Source: a virus. Taken from it: a DNA stretch of 64,000 nucleotides. Made by a program: the position numbers and the translations under genes. Within the stretch, counting starts at the first letter, position 1. The number at the start of each line of letters is the position of its first letter. Below are positions 56,222-64,000 of this stretch, piece by piece. The stretch is from the IMG/VR virus record IMGVR_UViG_3300042560_001323, positions 124,001 through 188,000 of that record. The stretch is one strand, 5' to 3'. The notes under the pieces are model-generated. The model searched no databases. It was not told the origin of the DNA and saw only the letters and a program-made list of their open reading frames with translations.

Positions 56222-57451
56222 TTAACGACTAATCTCTTCCCAATCTATGGAAGCGTGAATTTTGGAGTCATTGGAATTAGCTGCAGCCGCCAGGGTTATT
56301 TCAAACGGTGTTTTAGTCAGACTATTTCTTTCTAATTGGAATTTGAAAAGGGCTTCTTTCAAAATGTCTACGTTTGAATTATTCTGATTGGATGCACTAA
56401 AATACCCAGATGCGAGTGTTTTACCGCCGGTAATAGAACCGCCATTAATTTTATACTCAACTGCGGAATCTATTCCAGCGTCAATCCAAGTGCCGCCAGC
56501 CGTAGTTCCACTTGCAATAACTTTCCAATTATAGTTTGAGTTATTAGTAGTGCCCATCATAGAGATAGCGGTCAAAATAACAATGGCATCCAATCTATCT
56601 GGAATAGTTTTTAATCTAAGTGACAATACGGGATACATCATTCCCGCTGTTGGCAGATTAACAGGAACAGTAATTGGAGTTCCAATGGCTTGCTGTAAAC
56701 CTCTTAATTCGTAACCACCTTCTGAGATAACGGTTGAACAAACCTGTTTTAATGTGCTTGAACTTGTAGTTACACCAGTATTGGTAATTTCATATCTAAG
56801 AGGGAGAGATGCTGTTGTCATATAAGTTGCTTCAATCGCATTTGCATGATGAAACGAATGTGCGTGTATTGTTTTTCCGTCTATAATAAATCCTGCTCTA
56901 ACAGTTCCTTCACCTAACCATTCAATGTCGGTCCAGAAAATTTGGGCTTTAGTAATGTCTAACTTTATTCCAGTTGGATTAGATGAACCTACACCAGTTA
57001 AGGTATCAACATTCCAAGCAGATTGTGGAACTCTATTTTCTGAGAGAATTCCAGTAACGATACTGCGTTCTACAATGTTTACTATATCTCCATTCAATTC
57101 AAAGTAAATTCCATTATCTACCCCAAAATAACCAATTCTTTGCCTAAGATTTTCCTTTGGATGATTCATAACGCCAGTATTGTCTATAGTCAAACCTTTT
57201 CCGGGTTGATACGAAAATACTTTCGTTGTTTCTCGGATAATCTGACAGGTAGAGCCGACACCAACTGTAAGCTCAATTAAACCCTGATTTTGATTAAATG
57301 AGTATGTGGTTCCTGCTCCAGTTGCAAGAGTTGACCAGAGATTATTGTCTCTATAACGATAGCTAGAATCAAATAAAGTTAAAGGATTAGAAACTTTTAG
57401 TCGTCCAAAAGCATCGTATAAATTTTGACTAGGAGTAAATAAATATGACAT
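56222..57451 (-). CDS. Virion structural protein, 409 residues
   Basis: The start MSYLFTPSQNLYDAFGRLKV is chosen because it overlaps the previous stop as TAATG; an ATG five codons earlier is less likely. The opening NLYDAFGRLKVSNPLTLFDSS is characteristic of cyanophage structural proteins. The rest is beta-rich with FIIDGKTIHAHSFHHAN and PLRYEITNTG, like carbohydrate-binding or fibre head domains. Probably a tail-fibre or neck protein. Confidence 0.75.
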   Translation of the reverse strand: MSYLFTPSQNLYDAFGRLKVSNPLTLFDSSYRYRDNNLWSTLATGAGTTYSFNQNQGLIELTVGVGSTCQIIRETTKVFSYQPGKGLTIDNTGVMNHPKENLRQRIGYFGVDNGIYFELNGDIVNIVERSIVTGILSENRVPQSAWNVDTLTGVGSSNPTGIKLDITKAQIFWTDIEWLGEGTVRAGFIIDGKTIHAHSFHHANAIEATYMTTASLPLRYEITNTGVTTSSSTLKQVCSTVISEGGYELRGLQQAIGTPITVPVNLPTAGMMYPVLSLRLKTIPDRLDAIVILTAISMMGTTNNSNYNWKVIASGTTAGGTWIDAGIDSAVEYKINGGSITGGKTLASGYFSASNQNNSNVDILKEALFKFQLERNSLTKTPFEITLAAAANSNDSKIHASIDWEEISR

Positions 57452-58227
57452 TAAACTATTCTCCAACCATTATTGTAAATAAATGTAAGCGAACCATAGT
57501 CAAAACCGATAACCGCTTTATCTTTTCCATCAACTGTATCTGCGCTTGTGGGAATTACTGTAATGTAACGATTTGCTCCTTTAGATGCTTGGCCTAGCTC
57601 ATCCTTGACAACATAACAAGTTCCATTTTCAACATTACCCGGAAGCGTTATCGTTACCGCTCCGGGATAGTTTACTCCAATATAGTAATCAGTTAACTGA
57701 ACCACGTGTGCTGCAGATGTTACAGAAACGGTTGCATAACGAATTCCACTGCTTCCTGGATCGGCACCCTCCCATTTTTTTGTTGTATCGTTGTAACGAA
57801 GAAACTTATTATTGACTTTAACTGAGTTTCTATCAACATCATCTAAAAATTCTAGGCGAGTTTCCCCGCCGCCACCTATAGTTGAAAGTTGCTGTTGTAT
57901 TCTTGCCAAAAATGACTGATAATGCTTTTGAAAAGCCTCAACAGTCATAAAGTTCTGATTAAGAGGAGTTAAAGGATCCTCATTTTTTGTATTAGTTGGC
58001 TCAGCGAGAAGTCCTAATGATTTCTCTATTAAAGATACTTCTTCTTTAATTGGCTCAATCTTTGGTTTCGATTTTATTGTTTTAGTCTTTCTTTTTGGTT
58101 TGGCTTCCTCCAGTAAAGGCTTAACAAAAAAATCATCAAAAGAAGTGGAAACTAATTCTTCTACTTCTTTTTGTTGTATTTTTTTTTCTTTACTTACAGC
58201 CTCAAAGAAATCTTTGAGTTCGCTCAT
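57451..58227 (-). CDS. Virion structural protein with helical N-terminus and beta tip, 258 residues
   Basis: Starts MSELKDFFEAVSKEKKIQQK. Residues 1-95 are charged and helical, with a Lys-rich linker (KPKRKTKTIKSKPKIEPIKEE), and a short coiled coil lies at 95-120. The C-terminal part has LDDVDRNSVKVNNKFLRYNDTTKKWEG, a short motif repeated in many phage fibres. GAVTITLPGNVENGTCYVVKDE and a DTVDGK loop follow, typical of fibre tips. It overlaps the 53-residue gene by ATGA. Confidence 0.72.
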   Translation of the reverse strand: MSELKDFFEAVSKEKKIQQKEVEELVSTSFDDFFVKPLLEEAKPKRKTKTIKSKPKIEPIKEEVSLIEKSLGLLAEPTNTKNEDPLTPLNQNFMTVEAFQKHYQSFLARIQQQLSTIGGGGETRLEFLDDVDRNSVKVNNKFLRYNDTTKKWEGADPGSSGIRYATVSVTSAAHVVQLTDYYIGVNYPGAVTITLPGNVENGTCYVVKDELGQASKGANRYITVIPTSADTVDGKDKAVIGFDYGSLTFIYNNGWRIV

Positions 58228-58385
58228 TCATCCTCTGAACCATTAAAGAGTGAAGTAGAAACTTCGGGAACTAGTGCATCAACTTTTTCCATTGCCTTAT
58301 CCTTAATGATATCCTTGATAAGGTCACTAATTTGTGCCGGTGATTCGTCTGCTGCAATCAAATCAAGTAGGTCTTGGTCTTCCAT
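58224..58385 (-). CDS. 53-residue prohead-core-like protein (gp67-like position)
   Basis: Starts MEDQDLLDLIAADESPAQIS and is acidic and helical: DLIKDIIKDKAMEKVDALVP ... TSLFNGSEDE. It lies directly after the portal gene, where T4 encodes prohead core gp67, and similar short proteins are found there in cyanophages. The gp67 link is by position and composition only. A late motif lies about 23 bases upstream. Confidence 0.65.
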   Translation of the reverse strand: MEDQDLLDLIAADESPAQISDLIKDIIKDKAMEKVDALVPEVSTSLFNGSEDE

Positions 58386-58407
58386 TTTGTTATAAATTAA
58401 CTAAGTC

Positions 58408-58414
58408 TATTTAG
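58408..58414 (-). promoter_or_regulatory. Late promoter -10 motif (CTAAATA)
   Basis: CTAAATAGAC on the minus strand, about 23 bases before the ATG at 58385. It overlaps the end of the portal gene. Confidence 0.5.
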
Positions 58415-61400
58415 ATTTCCCCGCCCTTAGGCATTTTGGGTTCTTTGGGTTTAATATCCGGTTCTACGGGAACTTTACCAGATTGACCTTTTATGTTGTT
58501 ACCCGCGCTAGAGGCTGCTGTGGGGCTCTGTGGGGTGGCTGCAGTGCCTTCTGGTGGGACCATACCCACTTCTATGGGTAAACCAGTTCGTGGGTCAACT
58601 GGTGCATTTGGGTCGGGAATAATACCGTCTTCAATCTCCTTTGCCATAATTTCATCTTGCTCAATAATCTCCTCATCAGTCTGACGAAGAATCTTGCGGC
58701 GCAAATAATCTTGTGAGAAATATCTTCCAACATAAGGCTCTGCCATAGATGCCATATTGAGCCTTTCGGTGAAGAGTTCAGATTCCTTAAGTTCAGCAAA
58801 GTGATTATCATATAGAAAGTCAAACTGAATATGTTCAGCCATTTTTTTCCAGTCTTCTGGCGTTACGATATTCTTCAGTAAAAGTTGGGTTCTTAGGAGA
58901 TCAATAAAAAGTTGAGAGAAGCGTTTGCGGAGTCTTCCCACAAATTTTGTGAACTTAACTTCATCTCTGAGGATTTCAGTTGAACGGCCAAGGTTAAATC
59001 CACTATCTCCGCCGATGCGAGTCTCTGGCACATTTAGTGCCTTATATAGATTACGTTTGAAGTAATCTAAATCGGACAATTCGCCAAGACTGCTATTTTT
59101 AGTATAAATGCCACAGGAAAGAGCAAAGGTGTGATAGTTATGAATAGACTCGTCTGAATCAATAGTTAATGTTCCAACTTCAATTTCATCAGTTAGATAT
59201 TCAATATTTGTAATAGTATGGTTATAAAATTTAGTTTCCATTCTAAAATGATGCCAGTTTTTGTAACCAAAATCTTTAACCATATTCCTAACAATATTTA
59301 CTGTAAACCCATTGGAGACGTTTACATTTGGGATAGACTTGTTAGCATTAAGTTCGCTGAAAAGATTCCGCATTGAAATATTTTCATTGAGCATATTGCA
59401 TACGTCAATTGCCTTAACTTGATGTGTGGTTTTTCCAATAACTATATTTTTTACGAACTCGAAATGTGAACGGGAAACTGCAACTTTTTGTCGCTCTTGA
59501 TGATTCTCTTTATATTGTCTTGCATAAACTGGGTCACTAAAGCGCATCTGCGAAGACTCTCTACTTCTGTTTGCAGCTTCTTCCTTCATTTCTTCAGTCC
59601 AACTATTTCGTATTTGTTGTCTGAACCATTCATTGTAATCTGGGTCTTTTAATTTCTCCTGAAGGGATTCTGATGCACCCTCAAGATTTTTTATAGAGGT
59701 TTCAATCTTCTTCTCTTTTTCATCCTCTGTGAGATTTTTAAAATGATTAATCTGACTGTTTTTTATGTTTAAACACCATTCTTCTCGTTTTTCGGGAGTA
59801 ATTGTTTCCCAGGTTCTTTTTCTTGCTTCAGAAGCCCGCTTCTTATATTCAAGGTAGAGTTCTGGATTAGTTTCTTTTAAGGATTCAAGAAACAGTTTCT
59901 TGATTTTATTGATTTCTTTTGAATGATAATGAATATGGTCAAAATGACCCATAAAGCATAGATTATCTGGGTTATTATTAAAACGGTTTAAATCAATGTG
60001 ATGAATGGTTTGTTTTGGTTCATTTTTGTCCTCATAGATGAAATCATTACAGTAAGAGCCTTTACAGCGATTTGCAATTAATCTATGGGTGAATTTCCAA
60101 GTTTTATCAACATTATCATAAATCATTTCATAATCTGAAGAACTCTTGCTGATTTTTTCCTTCTTCCTATGAAGAGGGATCATACTTTGTCCTACAGTCA
60201 AATCCTTTGCCTCAACAAAACCCAGGTCATAAATTGGGAACTTGTGGTCGTAAGTGCATACAAAGCTCTCATCGTTATCAAGAGTAATCTTTATAACCTT
60301 TGCACTCTTTTGTGTTACTCCGGCCCAAGAAATCAAACCCGGCGCAAACTCACCAGTTGAAGGATGACAAGAGTAAGTCCAAAGTTGCTCACCATTTTTC
60401 ATTTCGGACTCAATCTCTGAAATTGTCAATTCTCTTCCATCTAGTAGAGACACTTTTGTATCCATTGATAGACAGCCCGCCGGTAAGGTGGTAACCTCAG
60501 TTCCGCGACCACCTTCTCTACGGGGGAACCAAAAGTCTTCCATAAGACTCATAAACTTACGAGAAGTATCTACCTCACCGGTAAGGCTATTGTAGTTCAT
60601 CTTATTACGATACTTCATCATCTGCTCACGAAGGAACTGCTCAGCCTTGGGTTTTGGTAGATTACCTACGTCAATATAGAAAATTCTTTTTTCTGAACTT
60701 CTACTGAGACGATAAATGACTACACTATCTTCAATCATTCTAAGTTGATTGAGAACTTTGATTGCTTTATTAAGATATGAAAGGGATGTCCCCTTATTTC
60801 TATCAACCAAGCCCGAGGTACAATATGCGATGGATTCTTTTGTAAATTTGATTCCCTTTTCCGCACCAGCGGTCATACCTGCTGCACCTACTGGATATGT
60901 TTGTTTGGGACTATAAACAAAATATTCCTCAAGTTCTGGGAAAACTTGTTCATTTGGCCCTTGATCTCCATACATTTTTGGACCAAGAATATCTTTCTTT
61001 TGCTTTTTCGCTTGACGAACATAGCGAATTTTCATTGCATCCACATACCGAATATCTTGAATTCCAGCGTGTGGGTCTTTAATGTCAATTAGTTTATGAT
61101 AATAAAGCCGCCCATCAATATACCAGTTCCTAAAAATTTCGTGAGACTTTTTATCAAAATCGAGCATTTCAAGAATTGCTTTAAATTCCTGACGAATCGC
61201 ATTTTTAATTCCATCACTTGCATTAAGATTAGAAAGTTCAATCTCAATTGGAGAATCGTTTGTATCCGATACAATTGCCTCGTTTACAATATCTTCAATG
61301 GCGCTATCAACTTCGTGATGAAGCGCCATTTCCCGATAACGTTTGATTAAATCAAACTCTGTTCTATAAACACCTTCAACATCAACATAAGAACCAAAAA

Positions 61401-61518
61401 AGCCGGTTGTCAAATAATGATCGGAACCATCATCATTATTAGGGGGGACCGGCGAAATTATATTTTTAGATAATTTTTTATCGTTATCTTCAATAGAAAA
61501 TCCAAATAATCTAGCCAT
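58411..61518 (-). CDS. 20: Portal vertex protein gp20, interrupted by an in-frame intein
   Basis: A 1035-residue precursor. The extein portions (1-348 and 809-1035) make a 575-residue portal that forms the dodecameric DNA channel and nucleates the prohead. Markers are YRTEFDLIKRYREMALHHEVDSAIEDIVNEAI, RIFYIDVGNLPKPKAEQFLREQM and PRREGGRGTEVTTLPAG. After the insert come LGELSDLDYFKRNLYKALNVPETR and VGRLRKRFSQLFIDLL. The intein lies exactly between TTLPAG and SSLGEL, where other gp20 proteins read on without a gap. A late motif lies about 26 bases upstream. Confidence 0.97.
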   Translation of the reverse strand: MARLFGFSIEDNDKKLSKNIISPVPPNNDDGSDHYLTTGFFGSYVDVEGVYRTEFDLIKRYREMALHHEVDSAIEDIVNEAIVSDTNDSPIEIELSNLNASDGIKNAIRQEFKAILEMLDFDKKSHEIFRNWYIDGRLYYHKLIDIKDPHAGIQDIRYVDAMKIRYVRQAKKQKKDILGPKMYGDQGPNEQVFPELEEYFVYSPKQTYPVGAAGMTAGAEKGIKFTKESIAYCTSGLVDRNKGTSLSYLNKAIKVLNQLRMIEDSVVIYRLSRSSEKRIFYIDVGNLPKPKAEQFLREQMMKYRNKMNYNSLTGEVDTSRKFMSLMEDFWFPRREGGRGTEVTTLPAGCLSMDTKVSLLDGRELTISEIESEMKNGEQLWTYSCHPSTGEFAPGLISWAGVTQKSAKVIKITLDNDESFVCTYDHKFPIYDLGFVEAKDLTVGQSMIPLHRKKEKISKSSSDYEMIYDNVDKTWKFTHRLIANRCKGSYCNDFIYEDKNEPKQTIHHIDLNRFNNNPDNLCFMGHFDHIHYHSKEINKIKKLFLESLKETNPELYLEYKKRASEARKRTWETITPEKREEWCLNIKNSQINHFKNLTEDEKEKKIETSIKNLEGASESLQEKLKDPDYNEWFRQQIRNSWTEEMKEEAANRSRESSQMRFSDPVYARQYKENHQERQKVAVSRSHFEFVKNIVIGKTTHQVKAIDVCNMLNENISMRNLFSELNANKSIPNVNVSNGFTVNIVRNMVKDFGYKNWHHFRMETKFYNHTITNIEYLTDEIEVGTLTIDSDESIHNYHTFALSCGIYTKNSSLGELSDLDYFKRNLYKALNVPETRIGGDSGFNLGRSTEILRDEVKFTKFVGRLRKRFSQLFIDLLRTQLLLKNIVTPEDWKKMAEHIQFDFLYDNHFAELKESELFTERLNMASMAEPYVGRYFSQDYLRRKILRQTDEEIIEQDEIMAKEIEDGIIPDPNAPVDPRTGLPIEVGMVPPEGTAATPQSPTAASSAGNNIKGQSGKVPVEPDIKPKEPKMPKGGEI
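59095..60474 (-). mobile_element. Intein with HNH homing endonuclease inside gp20
   Basis: 460 codons. Block A begins with Cys1 (CLSMDTKVSLLDGRELTISE). Block B is CTYDHKFPIYDLGFVEAKDL, with the T-x-x-H motif. The central HNH endonuclease has HHIDLNRFNNNPDNLCFMGHFDHIHYH and is followed by repeated basic helices (NUMOD-like: RKRTWETITPEKREEW ...). Block F/G is VGTLTIDSDESIHNYHTFALSCGIYTKN, ending in Asn before Ser+1. The penultimate residue is Lys instead of the usual His. Protein splicing is predicted to restore the portal. Confidence 0.93.
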
Positions 61519-61543
61519 TAATAAAGTTTACCTTTGTTTGACT

Positions 61544-61550
61544 TATTTAG
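61544..61550 (-). promoter_or_regulatory. Late promoter -10 motif (CTAAATA) for gp20
   Basis: CTAAATAAGTC on the minus strand, about 26 bases before the gp20 ATG at 61518. Confidence 0.52.
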
Positions 61551-61551
61551 A

Positions 61552-62178
61552 TTAGAAAATTGGGGCGTTTACTTGGTCAGTAATACCGTTAGCGTTACCA
61601 GCAGTCCAATGTGTCATTTGGAACTCTACAGTAAAGGTCTGAATTTGGTCAGTTGAATCCCAGTTGAGGTCAATAGAGCTGACATTGGTTGGCCAGATAT
61701 TATGAATAATATAAGTGCGAATTGGGTTTACAGTGGTGCCATTTGTTGCATTTGAAACTTGAGTAGATTCAATTCCACTATCATAACCTCGGCCGAGTTG
61801 GTGAACATATGCAAGGTTCGCCATAACAGATTCTGGCCTTGTCACACCAGTACCAGTCTCCATACGATTAATGGAATTTGACCACGATTCAAAAGCGGTA
61901 CGGATCTTAAAGTTTTCATCATTAATAACGGTAATAGACCAAGGATCATAAGTTCTATCTCCAGGAACTCTTAGAATACGACCTCTGAAACTTACGTCTA
62001 CTGGGTTAATATTAGATGCGGGAATTGGGGCACCTTTACACATAAATGTAAATGTATCGTTATCCCAGCCGGGAACAATATTAGGAAATGCTGGAATACT
62101 TACCTCAAATAGATTAGAGCGAGCGCCGCCGCCTGCTAGTCTAGATTTAAAGCCGGTGATTGTTTTTAATGATGCCAT
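61552..62178 (-). CDS. 19: Tail tube protein gp19
   Basis: A 208-residue tube subunit. It starts MASLKTITGFKSRLAGGGARSNLFEVSIPAFPN. It includes FMCKGAPIPASNINPVDVSFRGRILRVPGDRTYDPWSITVINDENF, which is highly conserved in T4-like gp19, and ends TFTVEFQMTHW. A GGAGGT ribosome site is upstream. It stands between sheath gp18 and portal gp20, as in T4. Confidence 0.96.
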   Translation of the reverse strand: MASLKTITGFKSRLAGGGARSNLFEVSIPAFPNIVPGWDNDTFTFMCKGAPIPASNINPVDVSFRGRILRVPGDRTYDPWSITVINDENFKIRTAFESWSNSINRMETGTGVTRPESVMANLAYVHQLGRGYDSGIESTQVSNATNGTTVNPIRTYIIHNIWPTNVSSIDLNWDSTDQIQTFTVEFQMTHWTAGNANGITDQVNAPIF

Positions 62179-62218
62179 TTTAGTTTTGAGACCTCCGTTT
62201 TTATTAGTTAGTTATAAA

Positions 62219-64000
62219 TCAAGCGCGACCAGTTACTTCTTCAAAACTTACACCCGTGCGGGTAGCAACGAAAGTAAGAGTTACAAAGTTAATTGCCTTA
62301 ACTGGCTTGAGATAAATGTCGGCTCTAAACTCATTGTTATCAACAACATCATCTGTGTTATTTGATTTATCACAAATAACTCGGAAATCGTAAATGCCAC
62401 CCTTTGCTTGAATATCCCGAAGATACGGCTCAACAATGTTAATAAAGTTAGAGCGAGTTTGTTCGGTGTTGTTTTCAAATAATGTTGAATTTGCAGTTGA
62501 ACTAATAGCCTGCTCTACAGTTAGGAACAACCTACGAACGTTAATCCGGTCAAATGCTGATGCATAACCCAGAGCAGTTTTATCACCCCAAAGGGTTGGA
62601 CCAAATCCCGGAACATTTACAATGGCATTAATGCGAGAAGGATATAGACGATCTCTCTGGCTCTTATCCGGGCTATATGCAAGATTAATTGCACCATTGA
62701 GAACACCTCTTTGTTGGCCAGCAGGAGAATTCCAGGGATATGCAACAATATTAGTGCGAATCATTAGGCCGGCAATATCGGGGTTACAAGGAATGTAGCG
62801 GTAACTATTATTAAATCTATCAAACGTATATTTATAACCGGTATCAAATACTGCGTATGAACTACTAGAGAGACTGGTATAGAACTCAATAACGTTATTT
62901 GTCTGGGTTTCAGTATTTGTTAAACCTACAACATCAGGGCGATGTGGTGAAATGGTTGCGATACAATCTTTTCTTTGGTTTGCGATAGAAATAAGTTGAT
63001 TTGCTTTTGCCTGTGAATCAATCTTATTGGTATAACCTGGACCCATAATAAGGTAATCTAGGGGATAATTATCCGCATCGGCAAAAAATTGATAAGAGGT
63101 AATAATATCGGCAAGAGTTGGCAGCATTCCACCATTATTGCCGTAATCTTTACCGCCTCTAAGTGAAAATACCGAATTGCCGATTGCACCAAATGTTACG
63201 CTTTGAGTGGGATTATTCCATAGACCTTGACCCAGCGTGAACGGGGTGAAACCACTACTAAATCCGGTTGAATAAACAACTTCATTGTTACTATTATCTG
63301 ATGGATTATCTCCAACGTAAATATAATTAGAATACTCTGCAATATAACTTTTCCAGAAAATATTTTGAGGAACATTTACGGTTGAGCGGGCATCTGTCGC
63401 TTTAGAAAGATTAACAAACTTCTCAAGAAGATTTCCTTGAATGCCGGTAATAGTTCCGGTATCATCAATTACAACAATGTGAATTGCATCAGTTTTGCTA
63501 TTGCGCTCCAGTGAATATTGATTAGATACGGGTTTAGGTGCGATTGATTTCCAATAAATGTTGCTATTAGTAAGAGGAATTACTTGCTCGTTATACCAAT
63601 CTTTTACTACTGAAGCAGTTGTAGTAGCAATACCGACACCATTATTATTGATTATAGAAATATTATTGCTCGTTAGGAATGAACTAAGCTGTGAACGCTC
63701 AGCATAGGTTACGTCAGTTTCAACTCTATTTGAATCTACAACTGAAGTAATCTTTACATCAATGGTGCTATTGCCAACACCAGTGATAATTGCTTTTAGG
63801 TAACCATTGAAAAGAGATGTGGCACCGATACCAGCAGCGGGCTGATTGACTAATGGAGTAGTAACAGCAAAACCAACAATGCCTGAGGTTGCAGCGGCTC
63901 CTACGGTAAGAATTTGGTCTGCTTTGTCATCAATGATGGCGACTTTTAGATTATTTGCCCACTCACCTGGAGTTTTGGCTGCGAAGATATAAGTTTGAGT
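62219..64000 (-). CDS. 18: Tail sheath protein gp18, N-terminus cut by window edge
   Basis: 593 C-terminal residues of the contractile sheath. Reading on the minus strand from base 64000 gives TYIFAAKTPGEWANNLKVAIID at the start, the sheath domain in which the family reads P-G-x-W-G/A-N-x-L. Further on, it contains VFSLRGGKDYGNNGG and the C-terminal module AYPWNSPAGQQRGVLNGAINLAYSPDKSQRD...YPSRINAIVNVPGFGPTLWGDKTAL...FDRINVRRLFLTVEQAI, typical of phage sheath handshake domains. It ends FVATRTGVSFEEVTGRA. Confidence 0.95.
   Translation of the reverse strand, partial: TQTYIFAAKTPGEWANNLKVAIIDDKADQILTVGAAATSGIVGFAVTTPLVNQPAAGIGATSLFNGYLKAIITGVGNSTIDVKITSVVDSNRVETDVTYAERSQLSSFLTSNNISIINNNGVGIATTTASVVKDWYNEQVIPLTNSNIYWKSIAPKPVSNQYSLERNSKTDAIHIVVIDDTGTITGIQGNLLEKFVNLSKATDARSTVNVPQNIFWKSYIAEYSNYIYVGDNPSDNSNNEVVYSTGFSSGFTPFTLGQGLWNNPTQSVTFGAIGNSVFSLRGGKDYGNNGGMLPTLADIITSYQFFADADNYPLDYLIMGPGYTNKIDSQAKANQLISIANQRKDCIATISPHRPDVVGLTNTETQTNNVIEFYTSLSSSSYAVFDTGYKYTFDRFNNSYRYIPCNPDIAGLMIRTNIVAYPWNSPAGQQRGVLNGAINLAYSPDKSQRDRLYPSRINAIVNVPGFGPTLWGDKTALGYASAFDRINVRRLFLTVEQAISSTANSTLFENNTEQTRSNFINIVEPYLRDIQAKGGIYDFRVICDKSNNTDDVVDNNEFRADIYLKPVKAINFVTLTFVATRTGVSFEEVTGRA

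Noticed and set aside
1-64000. tRNA genes, photosynthesis genes (psbA, psbD, hli) and transposases
   Set aside because: I looked for them because a cyanophage was suspected, but saw none in this window; they may lie elsewhere in the genome.

Overview
The window is a continuous piece of a T4-like myovirus genome. The replication, late-transcription, capsid and tail proteins all match T4 families in near-canonical order: gp18-gp19-gp20, gp21-gp22-gp23, uvsY-uvsW-gp55-gp47-gp46-gp45-gp44-gp62-regA, then gp43-uvsX-gp41, and gp61 with nrdA. The mixture points to a cyanophage or close aquatic relative. It has hsp20, MazG, a DUF3110 protein (a family typical of cyanobacteria) between genes 46 and 47, a 2OG-Fe(II) oxygenase plus carbamoyltransferase plus glycosyltransferase cassette, and many marine-type small proteins. 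No photosynthesis genes (psbA, psbD, hli), tRNA, rRNA, CRISPR or transposase were seen here, so the host assignment is an inference.

Layout. At 1-3.7 kb (minus strand) lie nrdA (cut by the window edge) and primase gp61, with a strong sigma70-type promoter inside the end of the preceding gene. At 3.7-9.8 kb (minus) are structural and head-internal proteins. Three of them begin with MKTFxxFLxE, which closely matches the capsid-targeting and gp21-cleavage peptide of T4 internal proteins; one of the three is fused to a nucleotidyltransferase domain. At 9.8-25.5 kb (minus) is the replication, recombination and late-sigma module, with a few small inserted genes, including an alanine tetrapeptide-repeat protein between gp45 and gp44. 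At 25.5-29 kb a roughly 3.1 kb uvsW-uvsY island is bracketed by two inverted copies of a 134-bp promoter cassette. At 29-37.4 kb (plus) is an early accessory operon: DNA ligase, then some twenty small overlapping genes, ending in a Vsr-like homing endonuclease. A GIY-YIG endonuclease converges on it. At 38.2-64 kb (minus) are gp23, gp22, gp21, a surface-modification cassette (GT9-like, carbamoyltransferase, 2OG oxygenase), a tail-fibre and adhesin block, and portal gp20, tail tube gp19 and sheath gp18 (cut by the window edge). The gp20 gene is interrupted by an HNH intein.

Regulation fits the T4 scheme. Early-type TTGACA-N17-TAnnnT promoters stand before gp61, before gp55 and before the rightward accessory operon. 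A late -10-like motif (C/A-TAAATA on the minus strand) recurs about 20-60 bases upstream of many structural genes and hsp20, as expected for the gp55 sigma encoded here. Rho-independent terminators follow gp23, hsp20, a 49-residue gene and a 57-residue gene. Many genes are coupled by ATGA or TAATG overlaps.

The least ordinary items are the portal intein, the set of capsid-targeted proteins including a nucleotidyltransferase, the inverted promoter repeats, a portal-like segment in a small replication-module gene, and the alanine repeat gene.
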